Shown: positions 14,625-23,665, counted from the first letter of the stretch. The stretch: DNA of 26,470 nucleotides from an uncultured Devosia sp. (GCA_934553185.1 CAKTFF010000003.1:1-26470); one strand, 5' to 3'. Notes: generated by a model not told the origin, from the sequence alone. Translations and numbers: made by a program.

Positions 14625-16004
14625 ATGCAGGTTACCGAGACCCTCAACGAAGGCCTCAAGCGCAAGCTGAGCGTCACCATTCCGGCTACCGACCTCAACA
14701 CGCGCCTCAATGCCAAGCTCGAAGAGCTCAAGGGCCAGGCTAACATCAAGGGCTTCCGTCCCGGCAAGGTGCCGCTGTCCCACATCAAGAAGATGTACGG
14801 CCGCTCGGCTATGTCCGAAGTGATGACCGACGCGATCAATTCCACCGTGTCAAACACGCTCGACGAGCGCAAGGAACGCGCTGCTGCTCAGCCCAAGGTC
14901 GATCTGCCTGACGATCAGGCCGTGATCAACCAGGTGCTTGATGGCCAGGCCGATCTGGCTTTCGACGTCGAGTACGAAGTTCTTCCGCCCGTTTCGCTGA
15001 TGCCACTCGAAGGCCTGAAGCTGGTCCGTCCTGTTGTCGACATCAGCGAAGACGAGGTCACCGCCGAGGTAAACCGCGTCTTCGCACAGAACCGCGGTTA
15101 CACCGACAAGGGTGAAGACGGCGTTGTGGAAAACGGTGACCGCCTGGGCCTGTCATTCGTAGGCCGGATCAATGGCGAAGCCTTTGACGGCGGCACCTCC
15201 GACCACGCCCACCTGACGGTTGGCGCGGGCGAGTTCATTCCCGGCTTTGAAGAACAGCTAATCGGCATGAAGAAGGGCGAGACGCGCGAGATCGAAGTCA
15301 CCTTCCCAGCCGACTATCAGAGCGATGAATTGGCCGGTAAGACTGCCCAGTTCGAGGTCAACATGCTTCATGTTGACGGTCCCAACCAGGGCGAACTGGA
15401 CGACGACTTCGCCAAGCGCCTTGGCGTTACCGACCTCCAAGGCCTCCGTGCTGCGGTCAAGACCCAGATGGAAGCCGCACTGGGCACCATGAGCCGTCAG
15501 CATATCAAGCGCCAGATACTGGACGCGCTTGATGATGGTCACAAGTTCGACGTTCCGGCACAACTGGTTGATGCTGAATTCGCCACCATCTGGCAGCGCG
15601 TTGAGCACGAAGTGCAGAGCCATGGTCGTTCGTTTGAGGACGAAGGCACTACCGAAGAAGCCGCGCGCGAGCAGTACCGTCGCATTGCCGAACGCCGCGT
15701 GCGCCTTGGCCTCGTCGTCGCCGAGATCGGCAACCAGAACACGGTCAACGTCACCGAGGAAGAGCACCAGCAGGCCTTGATTGCCGAAGTGCGCCGCTTC
15801 CCCGGCCAGGAACAGCAGGTTTACGACTACTACCGCAAGAACCCTCAGGCGCTCGCCGGCCTGCGCGCTCCCGTGTTCGAGAACAAGGTCGTCGATTTCG
15901 TTGCCGAGAAGAGCGAAATCACCGACACCAAGATGACTCGCTCCGAACTGGCGCAACTGATCCAGGCCGACGAGGACGAAGTTCCCGAAGAGCACCACCA
16001 CTAA
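14625..16004 (+). CDS. tig: Trigger factor, ribosome-bound chaperone and prolyl isomerase
   Basis: It binds near the ribosomal exit tunnel and folds nascent chains. The protein is 459 aa from ATG 14625, which gives the family-typical start MQVTETLNEGLKRKLSV; an in-frame ATG at 14604 lacks a ribosome binding site. The ribosome-binding signature GFRPGKVP is at 43-50. The FKBP-type PPIase domain is at about 160-245 (GDRLGLSFVG, GAGEFIPGFEEQL, MKKGETREIEV). The rest is the helical substrate-cradling C-terminal domain, ending in an acidic tail with three histidines. The gene is preceded by tRNA-Leu and followed by a strong terminator. Confidence 0.96.
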   Translation: MQVTETLNEGLKRKLSVTIPATDLNTRLNAKLEELKGQANIKGFRPGKVPLSHIKKMYGRSAMSEVMTDAINSTVSNTLDERKERAAAQPKVDLPDDQAVINQVLDGQADLAFDVEYEVLPPVSLMPLEGLKLVRPVVDISEDEVTAEVNRVFAQNRGYTDKGEDGVVENGDRLGLSFVGRINGEAFDGGTSDHAHLTVGAGEFIPGFEEQLIGMKKGETREIEVTFPADYQSDELAGKTAQFEVNMLHVDGPNQGELDDDFAKRLGVTDLQGLRAAVKTQMEAALGTMSRQHIKRQILDALDDGHKFDVPAQLVDAEFATIWQRVEHEVQSHGRSFEDEGTTEEAAREQYRRIAERRVRLGLVVAEIGNQNTVNVTEEEHQQALIAEVRRFPGQEQQVYDYYRKNPQALAGLRAPVFENKVVDFVAEKSEITDTKMTRSELAQLIQADEDEVPEEHHH

Positions 16005-16022
16005 GCTTCATGCATGACCTTC

Positions 16023-16051
16023 AAGAGCCGCCCAGAAATGGGCGGCTTTTT
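16023..16051 (+). terminator. Intrinsic terminator after tig
   Basis: AGCCGCCCA (16026-16034), tetraloop GAAA and TGGGCGGCT (16039-16047) form a perfect 9-bp stem, extended by a few A-T pairs, followed by TTTTTGTTT. It is 20 bases after the tig stop. Confidence 0.92.
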
Positions 16052-16090
16052 GTTTGCCCCTAAGCCTCCGTTTGCCCGCCGGAACCAACA

Positions 16091-17563
16091 ATGACCAATT
16101 CTCCTGCTGAAATTCTTCTGACACCCCGGCAGATGAGTGCTGCCGACCGGCTTGCGGCGGAGGGTGGGATCCGCCCAATCAAGTTGATGGAGGCGGCCGG
16201 GAGGGCTGTGGCCGAAGCCATAGTCGAGCGCTACTACCAGCGCTCCGTTCTAGTTCTGTGCGGCCCCGGCAACAATGGTGGCGACGGCTTCGTTGTAGCA
16301 AGGCTGCTTAAGCAGAAGGGCTGGCCAGTGCAATTGCGGCTGATCGGCGATCGGACGACGCTCAAGGGCGACGCTGCTGCTATGGCTGACTTGTGGACGG
16401 GCCGGATCGAAGCGCCGGACGAGGAGGATATCGAGGGCGCCGACCTTGTGGTCGATGCCCTGCTTGGGGCCGGGCTCGATCGAGACGTTGAAGGCAACTA
16501 CGCTTCCATCATCGAGGCGGTGAACGCCAGCGGACGCCCCGTCGTGAGCATCGACGTGCCAAGCGGCATTGATGGCGCCGATGGCAGCGTTCGTGGCACA
16601 TCGATGGTCGCCGATTTGACCGTTACCTTCTTTCGGCTCAAGCCTGGTCACCTTCTGCAACCGGTCCGTGATCGTTGCGGCGAGGTGGTGCTCGCCGATA
16701 TCGGCATACCCGAATCTGTGCTCGGGCCGATCCATGCGCAGGCCTGGCACAACACCCCGGCGCTTTGGTCCATACCTGCGGTCGGCAAAACGGGCAACAA
16801 GTTCGATCGCGGACACTGCGTCGTGGTTTCGGGCGGCGCGCTACAAACGGGGGCGTCGCGGTTAGCCGCGATGGGCGCGTTCCGCGTCGGCGCCGGTCTT
16901 GTGTCGCTTGCTGGTTCCGAAAAGGCGTTACTGGTGCACGCCGCTCATGTCACCGCTGTTATGCTCAAGCCAGCCGAAGACACGGCCAGACTAAGCCAGC
17001 TTCTATCCGACAAACGCATCAACGCCGTTGTCATCGGCCCAGCAGCCGGGCAGGGACAGGCAACACAGGACAATGTCCTGGCCGTTCTTGGCTCCGGCGC
17101 GGCCGTGACGCTCGACGCAGATGCCCTCACAAGCTTTGAGGAACAGAGGGATACTTTGTTCTCCGCCATCAGCACGCAGGCCCGGCCTGTAGTGCTGACG
17201 CCGCATGAGGGCGAGTTCGAGCGTCTCTTTCCCCATCTGCAAGGTGGCAAGCTTGAGCGCGCCCGGTCGGCGGCTGAGCAATCGGGCGCGATCGTGGTTC
17301 TCAAAGGCAGTGACACTGTGATTGCCAGTCCCGATGGACGGGCGGCGATCAATGCCAATGCACCGGCTTGGCTCGGAACAGCCGGCGCAGGCGATGTGCT
17401 GGCTGGCATGGTCGCGGGATTGATGGGGCAGGGCATGGCTGGCTGGGAGGCTGCGTGTGCTGCCGTATGGCTCCACGCCGAAGCCGCCAATCGGTTCGGC
17501 GGCCCCGGTCTGATCAGCGAGGATATCCCGCTGTTGCTGCCCGGCGTTCTTGCAAGTCTCTGA
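16091..17563 (+). CDS. nnr: Bifunctional NAD(P)H-hydrate epimerase / ADP-dependent dehydratase
   Basis: It repairs damaged NAD(P)H hydrates: the N-terminal YjeF_N half epimerises the S/R forms and the C-terminal ribokinase-like half dehydrates the S form using ADP. The 490-aa fusion is normal for bacteria. Seen in the sequence are [16 protein letters not shown] (58-73), [11 protein letters not shown] (155-165), [13 protein letters not shown] at the start of the second half (237-249), [11 protein letters not shown] (370-380) and the nucleotide-binding [12 protein letters not shown] (429-440). Both active halves look intact. The ATG at 16091 has only a weak GGAA upstream. It follows the tig terminator and runs tail to tail into the P450 gene with 15 bases between. 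Confidence 0.95.
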   Translation: MTNSPAEILLTPRQMSAADRLAAEGGIRPIKLMEAAGRAVAEAIVERYYQRSVLVLCGPGNNGGDGFVVARLLKQKGWPVQLRLIGDRTTLKGDAAAMADLWTGRIEAPDEEDIEGADLVVDALLGAGLDRDVEGNYASIIEAVNASGRPVVSIDVPSGIDGADGSVRGTSMVADLTVTFFRLKPGHLLQPVRDRCGEVVLADIGIPESVLGPIHAQAWHNTPALWSIPAVGKTGNKFDRGHCVVVSGGALQTGASRLAAMGAFRVGAGLVSLAGSEKALLVHAAHVTAVMLKPAEDTARLSQLLSDKRINAVVIGPAAGQGQATQDNVLAVLGSGAAVTLDADALTSFEEQRDTLFSAISTQARPVVLTPHEGEFERLFPHLQGGKLERARSAAEQSGAIVVLKGSDTVIASPDGRAAINANAPAWLGTAGAGDVLAGMVAGLMGQGMAGWEAACAAVWLHAEAANRFGGPGLISEDIPLLLPGVLASL

Positions 17564-17578
17564 GCTTCTCCAACGTCG

Positions 17579-18835
17579 CTACCCCCAGCGCACCATTAAT
17601 CGTTCAAGCCCGTGGAAATGGTAAACATTGTTGTAGCGTGGCTCTTCCGCTAGTCTGAGCTTGGGCAGGCGCTGGAACAACGTGCCTAGCGCCACCTGTA
17701 GCTCGATGCGCGCCAGCGGCGCGCCGATGCAGAAGTGAATGCCCGCACCAAAGCTCACATTTGCGCCATCGGTGCGGAACGGGTCGAAGCTGTTTGCCCG
17801 CTCGAAACGCTTTGGATCGCGATTGGCAGCGCCCAACATCAGCCCGACGACGTCGCCCTTGCGCAACGATATGCCCTCATACTCGAGGTCGCTCAGCGCA
17901 TAGCGGGTAAACATGTGAAGCGGCGCATCATAGCGCAGGCACTCTTCCACGGTGGCTTCGGTCTGTTCCGACGACGCAAATAGCGACGCGGGGTCCAGGC
18001 CGCTTTGAAGGATCGATTTCACGCCATTTCCAGTGGTGTGAACGGTGGCTTCGTGTCCGGCATTGAGCAACAGAATGGCGGTGCTCATCACCTCTTCGTC
18101 GCTCAGGATATCTCCATCCCGGTCCGAAGTCAGCATGTGGCTCAGCAAGTCCTCACGCGGCTGCTTGCGCCGGTCGGCGATCGCTTCGGCCACGAAGTCC
18201 ATGAAGTCTTGCGAGGCTTGGTTGGCGTCGCGCTCGGTTTCTTCGCTGACACCGAACATATACATGGCCACCATGCGGTTGGACCAAGCCAGCAGGCTTG
18301 GGGCACTCTCGGCGGGTAGTCCGATCATTTCCGCAATAACGATCGCTGGGATAGGCGCGGCGAAGGCTTTGATGAGATCAGCTGTCTCTTCGGACTCGAA
18401 CCCGTCGATGATCTCGTTGGCTAAACGGGTGATCCGTGGGCGGAGCTGCTCGACATGTCGGGATACAAAAGCCCGGTTCACAAGCGTTCGCAGCCGCGTA
18501 TGGGCAGGTGGCTCAAGGTTGAGCAGCGAATGTTTCTCCGTCAGGTCAAAGGCGGCTGTATGCTGCTTGGGAACGGGCATGCCCAGCTCTTCGCGCGTCG
18601 CGACATGAAGGATTTCGCGGCCGAACCGCTTGTCCCGCAGTAGTGCGCTGACTTCCTTGAAACCGGCAAAACACCAGTGCCCATACTGATCCCAGAAAAA
18701 TGCAGGGTTCTCTGCATGCACCTGATCGTAGAAGGAATAAGGGTTCTGAAAGAAAACCGGATCACGCGGTTCTGCACTGGCGCGGCGACCAGGGGGAACA
18801 TTGGTGATCGGCTTGAGCTGAACGATGGCGGCCAT
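17579..18835 (-). CDS. Cytochrome P450, soluble bacterial class I type
   Basis: A heme monooxygenase; the substrate is unknown. From the ATG at 18835 it is 418 aa, typical of soluble bacterial P450s, with no membrane anchor. Key motifs: helix C region PPAHTRLRTLVNRAF (109-123), I-helix AGHEAT (259-264), K-helix ExxR as ECLR (298-301), and heme loop FGAGIHFCIGAP (362-373) with ligand Cys369. The I-helix position that is usually the conserved threonine is Ala263. No ferredoxin or ferredoxin reductase gene is adjacent, so electrons must come from elsewhere. The frame is open for 69 more codons upstream, but family length, a sigma-70 type promoter at 18871-18898 and the typical N-terminus support 18835. 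Confidence 0.92.
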   Translation of the reverse strand: MAAIVQLKPITNVPPGRRASAEPRDPVFFQNPYSFYDQVHAENPAFFWDQYGHWCFAGFKEVSALLRDKRFGREILHVATREELGMPVPKQHTAAFDLTEKHSLLNLEPPAHTRLRTLVNRAFVSRHVEQLRPRITRLANEIIDGFESEETADLIKAFAAPIPAIVIAEMIGLPAESAPSLLAWSNRMVAMYMFGVSEETERDANQASQDFMDFVAEAIADRRKQPREDLLSHMLTSDRDGDILSDEEVMSTAILLLNAGHEATVHTTGNGVKSILQSGLDPASLFASSEQTEATVEECLRYDAPLHMFTRYALSDLEYEGISLRKGDVVGLMLGAANRDPKRFERANSFDPFRTDGANVSFGAGIHFCIGAPLARIELQVALGTLFQRLPKLRLAEEPRYNNVYHFHGLERLMVRWG

Positions 18836-18870
18836 GGGCGAGGAGAAACCAGAGAGGAAGTACGCGCCTA

Positions 18871-18898
18871 ACTGTACGAACTCGCCTCTGCTTTTCAA
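18871..18898 (-). promoter_or_regulatory. Promoter for the P450 gene
   Basis: On the minus strand: TTGAAA, 16 bases, TACAGT (complement of 18893-18898 and 18871-18876). The start would be near 18864, giving a leader of about 30 bases before the ATG at 18835. This also argues against the longer open frame. Confidence 0.5.
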
Positions 18899-18961
18899 TG
18901 GCCGCTTGCCCCAAGGCGAAAATTCGCTAGTGGAAGGGCAAAGATCCAAGGAGTGCCGCCT

Positions 18962-19192
18962 GTGAGCGACCTGACCCTGAGCCAAGCCATCGACAACATC
19001 TATGCCTCGATCAAGAACAACAACGAGGATTTGGACCTTCACATCGCGGCGCTGAAGGCTGCAATGGCCGCCGAAGGCGCCAAGGAAGCAGTGTTTGAGC
19101 CGGCCAAGCTCGCCCAGAGCAATCGGCAGGGCCGCAAGATCATGCAGTCCTACTTTAAGAAAAAAGGCGTAGCAGTCAGCTTCTCCGCTTGA
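18962..19192 (+). CDS. Small protein of unknown function (76 aa)
   Basis: GTG at 18962 is the likely start because AAGGAG lies at 18948-18953, eight bases before it; an earlier GTG at 18953 overlaps that ribosome binding site. The 76-residue product begins MSDLTLSQAIDNIY, has a helical middle (AALKAAMAAEGAKEAVFEPA) and ends in a basic patch, NRQGRKIMQSYFKKKG. No signal peptide, membrane segment or cysteine is seen. Its size and position in front of clpP suggested the exonuclease VII small subunit, but the XseB signature is absent. It may be a conserved hypothetical of this order. It is divergent from the P450 gene. Confidence 0.7.
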   Translation: MSDLTLSQAIDNIYASIKNNNEDLDLHIAALKAAMAAEGAKEAVFEPAKLAQSNRQGRKIMQSYFKKKGVAVSFSA

Positions 19193-19320
19193 TCACTGCA
19201 AGCGGTGACGCTGCCTATTCACCCTTCCGTCACATCGCTGCGGCTGGCTATTGAAGCACGCTGCGTTGCGGCCTATCTCTCGATTACCGGTCAGCAAGAG
19301 CGCTAAGTCTGCTATCGGTC

Positions 19321-19348
19321 GTGACATTGATTCGACTTCCGGCATGAT
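19321..19348 (+). promoter_or_regulatory. Weak promoter candidate for clpP
   Basis: GTGACA (19321-19326), 16 bases, CATGAT (19343-19348) matches 5 of 6 and 4 of 6 sigma-70 consensus bases. The start would be about 83 bases before the clpP ATG. No clear sigma-32 motif was found in this 245-base gap, which holds no credible gene. Confidence 0.3.
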
Positions 19349-19437
19349 CAAGGCTGCCCGTCTGCAGCAAAGGGTCATGTCCAACCTACCAGATGTGCCG
19401 GCCGGGACGTTTCCGGGTTTGGCAAAAGGGGCAAAAT

Positions 19438-20067
19438 ATGCGGGATCCGCACGATATTTACATGAACACGCTTGTGCCGATGGTGGTGGAGCAATCCAAC
19501 CGCGGCGAGCGCGCTTTCGACATCTATTCCCGCCTGCTGCGCGAGCGCATTATTTTCGTGACGGGCGTGGTCGAGGACAACATGGCTTCGCTGATCGTGG
19601 CGCAGCTGCTGTTTCTGGAATCGGAAAACCCGAAAAAGGAAATTGCGCTCTATATCAACTCGCCCGGTGGCGTTGTGACGGCCGGTTTGTCGATCTACGA
19701 CACCATGCAGTTCATCCGTCCTGCTGTGGCTACCATGGTGATGGGCCAGGCCGCGTCCATGGGGTCACTGCTGCTGACTGCCGGTGAAAAGGGTATGCGC
19801 ACATCGCTTCCCAATTCGCGCATCATGGTCCACCAGCCTTCGGGCGGCTTCCAGGGTCAGGTCACCGACATCCTGATCCATGCCAAGGAAGTCGAGGGTT
19901 TGAAGCGCCGGCTTAATCAGATCTATGAGAAGCATACGGGGCGCACCTATGAAGAAATCGAGCGCGCGCTCGAGCGCGACAACTTCCTGTCGCCTGAGGA
20001 AGCGCTGACATTCGGCATCATCGATACGATCCACGAGAAGCGCGCAACGCCGGATGCGATCGTCTGA
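19438..20067 (+). CDS. clpP: ATP-dependent Clp protease proteolytic subunit
   Basis: ClpP forms the 14-subunit serine protease chamber that degrades substrates fed by ClpX or ClpA. From ATG 19438 it is 209 aa. The catalytic triad is visible: Ser107 in GQAASMGS, His132 in MVHQPSGG and Asp181 in ERDNF. The NSPGG segment at 74-78 and the family C-terminus [12 protein letters not shown] are present. AAGGGG at 19426-19431, six bases before the ATG, supports this start over the 15-codon upstream extension. It is followed by clpX, the usual partner. Confidence 0.97.
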   Translation: MRDPHDIYMNTLVPMVVEQSNRGERAFDIYSRLLRERIIFVTGVVEDNMASLIVAQLLFLESENPKKEIALYINSPGGVVTAGLSIYDTMQFIRPAVATMVMGQAASMGSLLLTAGEKGMRTSLPNSRIMVHQPSGGFQGQVTDILIHAKEVEGLKRRLNQIYEKHTGRTYEEIERALERDNFLSPEEALTFGIIDTIHEKRATPDAIV

Positions 20068-20097
20068 TTACCGCCATTAACGACATTGCAGATGCGC

Positions 20098-20117
20098 CGT
20101 GGACTGTGATGTCCACG
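20098..20117 (+). other. Hairpin in the clpP-clpX gap
   Basis: CGTGGAC-TGTGAT-GTCCACG is a perfect 7-bp stem 30 bases after the clpP stop. No T-run follows, so full termination is unlikely. It may set relative clpP and clpX mRNA levels or protect a 3' end. Confidence 0.45.
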
Positions 20118-20210
20118 CGATTGCACCCGGCCGCATCGATCTCTAGGATTGGTGCGGCTTAGACTTTCTTTAGGCCCGGGCGTTACCGTCACACCGATAA
20201 CGCGCGAATT

Positions 20211-20227
20211 GGAGGCGCTCTGCCTCC
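20211..20227 (+). promoter_or_regulatory. Hairpin abutting the clpX ribosome binding site
   Basis: GGAGGC-GCTCT-GCCTCC is a perfect 6-bp stem directly before the likely Shine-Dalgarno GGGAG (20228-20232), seven bases ahead of the clpX ATG. The 5' arm itself is a Shine-Dalgarno-like GGAGG held in the stem. Confidence 0.4.
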
Positions 20228-20239
20228 GGGAGTGACAGG

Positions 20240-21517
20240 ATGTCCAAAGAGACAAACAACGGCGAAACCTCCAAGAACACGCTTTACTGCTCGTTCTGCG
20301 GGAAGTCCCAGCATGAGGTTCGCAAGCTGATCGCCGGTCCGACTGTGTTCATCTGCGATGAATGCGTCGAGCTGTGCATGGACATCATCCGCGAAGAGAA
20401 CAAGACCTCCATGGTCAAGTCCTCCGATGGCGTGCCGACACCTGCAGAAATTTGTAAGGTGCTCGACGACTATGTCATCGGCCAGTTCCGCGCCAAGCGC
20501 GTGCTCTCCGTGGCCGTCCACAATCACTACAAGCGTCTGCACCACGCGACCAAGAACCAGGACGTTGAACTTTCCAAAAGCAACATCCTGCTGATCGGTC
20601 CCACCGGTTCGGGCAAGACGCTGCTGGCCCAGACGCTGGCCCGCATTCTCGATGTGCCGTTCACCATGGCTGATGCCACCACGCTTACCGAAGCCGGCTA
20701 TGTGGGCGAGGACGTGGAAAACATCATCCTCAAGCTGCTTCAGGCCGCCGACTACAATGTCGAAAAGGCGCAGCGCGGCATCGTCTATATCGACGAAGTC
20801 GACAAGATCTCGCGCAAGTCCGACAATCCTTCCATCACCCGGGACGTTTCCGGCGAAGGCGTGCAGCAAGCCCTGCTCAAGATCATGGAGGGCACGGTCG
20901 CTTCCGTTCCGCCCCAGGGCGGCCGCAAGCATCCGCAGCAGGAATTCCTGCAGGTGGATACGACCAACATCCTGTTTATCTGCGGCGGCGCGTTTGCCGG
21001 TCTTGAAAAGATCATCTCGGCACGCGGTGAAGGCTCCGGCATCGGCTTCGCAGCGACGGTGAAGGACCCCAACGATCGTCGCGTTGGTCAGATACTCGCT
21101 GACGTTGCCCCCGAAGATCTGGTGCGGTTCGGCCTGATCCCTGAATTTATCGGCCGCTTGCCTGTCCTGGCAACGCTGGAGGACCTCGACATCGCTGCGC
21201 TGATCGAGATCTTGACCGCCCCCAAGAACGCCCTCGTGCGCCAGTACCAGCGCCTGTTCCAGATGGAAGAGGTCGAACTGACCTTCCACGAGGACGCTCT
21301 GAAGGCGATCGCCGAGAAGGCCATCGAGCGCAAGACTGGTGCTCGTGGTCTGCGCTCGATCATGGAAGCGATCCTTCTCGACACGATGTACGACCTGCCT
21401 TCGCTTGAAGGCGTCCAGGAAGTCGTGATCAGCGAGGAAGTGGTGCGCGGCAAGGATGTCCGTCCGCTCTACATTTATTCCGAGCGCAAGAAGGACGATG
21501 CGCCTGCCACGGCGTAA
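20240..21517 (+). CDS. clpX: ClpX, AAA+ unfoldase of the ClpXP protease
   Basis: ClpX recognises, unfolds and translocates substrates into ClpP. The 425-aa product has an N-terminal zinc-binding domain with C17, C20, C39 and C42, Walker A GPTGSGKT (120-127), pore loop GYVG (153-156), Walker [10 protein letters not shown] (181-189), the GGRKHP pore-2 region, and a C-terminal sensor-2 region GARGLR. The length is standard. Spacing of 172 bases from clpP allows its own promoter, though none is clear. A strong terminator follows, separating it from the iron importer operon. Confidence 0.97.
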   Translation: MSKETNNGETSKNTLYCSFCGKSQHEVRKLIAGPTVFICDECVELCMDIIREENKTSMVKSSDGVPTPAEICKVLDDYVIGQFRAKRVLSVAVHNHYKRLHHATKNQDVELSKSNILLIGPTGSGKTLLAQTLARILDVPFTMADATTLTEAGYVGEDVENIILKLLQAADYNVEKAQRGIVYIDEVDKISRKSDNPSITRDVSGEGVQQALLKIMEGTVASVPPQGGRKHPQQEFLQVDTTNILFICGGAFAGLEKIISARGEGSGIGFAATVKDPNDRRVGQILADVAPEDLVRFGLIPEFIGRLPVLATLEDLDIAALIEILTAPKNALVRQYQRLFQMEEVELTFHEDALKAIAEKAIERKTGARGLRSIMEAILLDTMYDLPSLEGVQEVVISEEVVRGKDVRPLYIYSERKKDDAPATA

Positions 21518-21536
21518 GTCCCGAGCAACCAAGTTC

Positions 21537-21565
21537 AAAACGCCGGGTGATGAGCCCGGCGTTTT
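21537..21565 (+). terminator. Intrinsic terminator after clpX
   Basis: AAAACGCCGGG (21537-21547), loop TGATGAG and CCCGGCGTTTT (21555-21565) form a perfect 11-bp stem ending in TTTT. It lies 20 bases after the clpX stop. Confidence 0.9.
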
Positions 21566-21577
21566 GCTGTCCGGCGC

Positions 21578-21621
21578 TTGACAAGCTACCGCCACCTTGA
21601 AATATGACCTCCATATTCAAG
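21578..21621 (+). promoter_or_regulatory. Promoter and candidate iron-responsive operator of the importer operon
   Basis: A consensus -35 box TTGACA lies at 21578-21583; the -10 is uncertain (AATATG or TATGAC near 21601-21608). Overlapping it is an inverted repeat CTTGAAATATG (21596-21606) / CATATTCAAG (21612-21621), perfect except for one extra A. Inside it is TGA-N9-TCA (21605-21619), the form reported for RirA iron-responsive operators in rhizobia. The repeat ends just before the ribosome binding site GGAGG (21626-21630). Iron repression is an inference from motif and gene content. Confidence 0.5.
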
Positions 21622-21634
21622 TATTGGAGGCTTC

Positions 21635-22627
21635 ATGCTCACCCTCGCTCGCTTCACGGTTTCCACCACGCTCATCGCCGCGAGCTTTGCCGGCACCGCC
21701 TGGGCGCAGGAAGAATCGGCCTATCCGGTCACCATTGAGCATGCTCTGGGAACCACGGTGCTGAATGCCAAGCCCGAGCGCGTCGTTTCCGTGAACTGGG
21801 CCAATCATGAAGTGCCGCTCGCTCTGGGTGTCGTACCGCTCGGCATGGCCTTCGCTGATTTCGGCGATGATGATGGCGATGGTTTGCTGCCCTGGGTGGA
21901 AGAAAAGCTCGAAGAGCTTGGCGCCGAAACGCCAGTGTTGTTCGACGAAGGCGACGGCATCGACTTCGAGGCCGTGGCTGCCCTTGATCCGGACGTGATC
22001 CTCGCCGCTTACTCCGGCCTTGATCAGCAGACCTATGATACCCTGAGCGAGATCGCTCCTGTCGTCGCCTATCCTGAATCTGCCTGGTCAACGGATTGGC
22101 GCGACATGATCCGCCTCAATTCGCTGGGCATGGGCATGGCTGAAGAAGGCGAGCAACTGATTACCGATCTTGAGGCGGAAATTGCCGCCGTAGCCGCTGA
22201 ATATCCGGTACTCCAGGGTAAGCCGGCCATGTTCATCACCCACCTCGACACCACCAATCTTTCAACTGTCCAGTTCTACACGGACAAGGACACCCGCGTT
22301 CAGTTCTTCGAAGATCTGGGCCTGCAGATGCCGCAGAGCGTGATCGAAGCCTCGGCTGGCGACAGCTACTCGGGCGAGGTCAGTGCCGAGAATATCGACG
22401 TGTTCGACGACGTGAAGCTGCTTGTCACCTATGGCGGCCAGGAACTGATCGACGCCCTTAATGCCGACCCGCTCACCTCCAAGATGCCGGCCGTTGCCAG
22501 CGGATCCATCGTTGCCCTGGGCAGCGATCCGCTCGGTACGGCCGCCAACCCGACTCCTCTGGCAATCTCCTGGGTGCTGCGCGACTATGTCAAGCTGCTC
22601 GCCGACGCCGCTGCCAAGGCGCAGTGA
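21635..22627 (+). CDS. Periplasmic iron/siderophore-type ABC transporter binding protein
   Basis: A FecB/FepB/BtuF-like binding protein that captures a ferric siderophore or related chelate in the periplasm and delivers it to FecCD-type permeases. The 330-aa product has a Sec signal peptide (cleavage after TAWA, near residue 24) and no lipobox. Seen in the mature part are KPERVVSVNWANHEVPLALG, a typical start of the family fold, and LDPDVILAAYSG in the first lobe. The rest shows the single long backbone helix arrangement of cluster A-II proteins. GGAGG four bases before the ATG sets the start. The two permease genes follow within a few bases. The exact ligand cannot be read from sequence. Confidence 0.9.
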   Translation: MLTLARFTVSTTLIAASFAGTAWAQEESAYPVTIEHALGTTVLNAKPERVVSVNWANHEVPLALGVVPLGMAFADFGDDDGDGLLPWVEEKLEELGAETPVLFDEGDGIDFEAVAALDPDVILAAYSGLDQQTYDTLSEIAPVVAYPESAWSTDWRDMIRLNSLGMGMAEEGEQLITDLEAEIAAVAAEYPVLQGKPAMFITHLDTTNLSTVQFYTDKDTRVQFFEDLGLQMPQSVIEASAGDSYSGEVSAENIDVFDDVKLLVTYGGQELIDALNADPLTSKMPAVASGSIVALGSDPLGTAANPTPLAISWVLRDYVKLLADAAAKAQ

Positions 22628-22633
22628 TCTGAC

Positions 22634-23665
22634 TTGACCACCACACATGCGCGAGCGCCCGTTGCCGGGCGCTCGAACCATTTTCGGCTTCTTTGGCTCG
22701 TGCTGGTGCTCGGGCTGGTGGCCTTGTCGTGTGCATTGTCGCTGCTGATCGGCGCGCGCAGCACCAGTTTTAGCGATATCATTGCGGCTTTTGGCGGTCT
22801 CACCCAGACGATCGAGCAGGCAGCGATTGCCAAGCGCATCCCCCGCACCGTTATGGGCTTGCTTGCAGGTGCGGCGCTCGGCCTGTCTGGCGCCGTGATG
22901 CAAGGCGTTACGCGCAACCCTCTGGCAGATCCGGGGGTACTCGGCGTCAACATGGGCGCAGCGCTTGCTGTGGTTGTCGGGCTTGCCTGGTTCGGCCTCG
23001 CATCGGCTCAGGCCTATATCTGGACGGCCATACTCGGCGCGGGCTTGACTGCACTTTTTGTTTTCGCCATCGGGTCGATTGGTCGCGGCGGCGCCACGCC
23101 GCTCAAGCTCGCTTTGTCGGGCACGGCAACAACCATTGCCCTCAGCGCCTTCATTACCGCAGTGATCCTGCCCCGAAACGACATCGCCCAGGGCGCCCGG
23201 TCCTGGCAGATCGGCGGCATTGGCGGCACAACCTTCGATCAGATCAGCCAAGGCGTGCCGTTCCTTTTGGTCGGCTTCGCCATCAGTCTGTGGTCGGCGC
23301 GCAAGCTCAACTCCCTGGCACTGGGCGATGATTTGGCGGCAGGCCTTGGCGAAAATGTCGTCGCAGCCCGGTGGATCGCAGCTTTGGGCGCCGTGATCTT
23401 GGCTGGAGCAACCACCGCAATATGTGGGCCGATATCGTTTGTCGGCCTGCTTGTGCCCCACGTTTGCCGATTGGTTGTCGGCGTCGATCACCGCTGGCTG
23501 CTGCCCTTCTCAGCGCTCGGGGGAGCCATCCTGCTGCTTGTTTCCGATGTGCTGGGCCGCGTGCTCGTCCGGCCAGGCGAACTGGACGTTGGTATTGTCA
23601 CTGCCTTTGTCGGCGGGCCGCTTTTTGTCTGGATCGTCCAGCACTATCGGGGGCGAGACCTGTGA
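22634..23665 (+). CDS. FecCD-family ABC transporter permease (first)
   Basis: An inner-membrane permease of a ferric siderophore, heme or cobalamin type importer. The 343-aa product has the family core KRIPRTVMGLLAGAALGLSG followed by VMQGVTRNPLADPGVLGVN, and about nine hydrophobic segments. The coupling-region GPISFVGLLVPHVCRL is also typical. The only well-placed start is a TTG at 22634, six bases after the stop of the binding protein gene; no strong ribosome binding site is visible, so translation is probably coupled. The next permease gene overlaps its stop codon. Confidence 0.9.
   Translation: MTTTHARAPVAGRSNHFRLLWLVLVLGLVALSCALSLLIGARSTSFSDIIAAFGGLTQTIEQAAIAKRIPRTVMGLLAGAALGLSGAVMQGVTRNPLADPGVLGVNMGAALAVVVGLAWFGLASAQAYIWTAILGAGLTALFVFAIGSIGRGGATPLKLALSGTATTIALSAFITAVILPRNDIAQGARSWQIGGIGGTTFDQISQGVPFLLVGFAISLWSARKLNSLALGDDLAAGLGENVVAARWIAALGAVILAGATTAICGPISFVGLLVPHVCRLVVGVDHRWLLPFSALGGAILLLVSDVLGRVLVRPGELDVGIVTAFVGGPLFVWIVQHYRGRDL

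Noticed and set aside
18962..19192. Exonuclease VII small subunit (xseB) as identity of the small gene before clpP
   Set aside because: The size fits, but the typical FEEALxxLExIVxxLE pattern of XseB is absent.
19251..19787. A 178-codon frame overlapping the clpP start
   Set aside because: Most of it is an out-of-frame reading of clpP; there is no ribosome binding site and no domain.
20189..21595. A 468-codon open frame on the minus strand opposite clpX
   Set aside because: Antisense shadow of clpX; it also runs across the clpX terminator.
22262..23491. A 409-codon open frame on the minus strand opposite the importer genes
   Set aside because: Composition is low-complexity and lacks hydrophobic core patterns; the plus-strand binding protein and permease are well supported.
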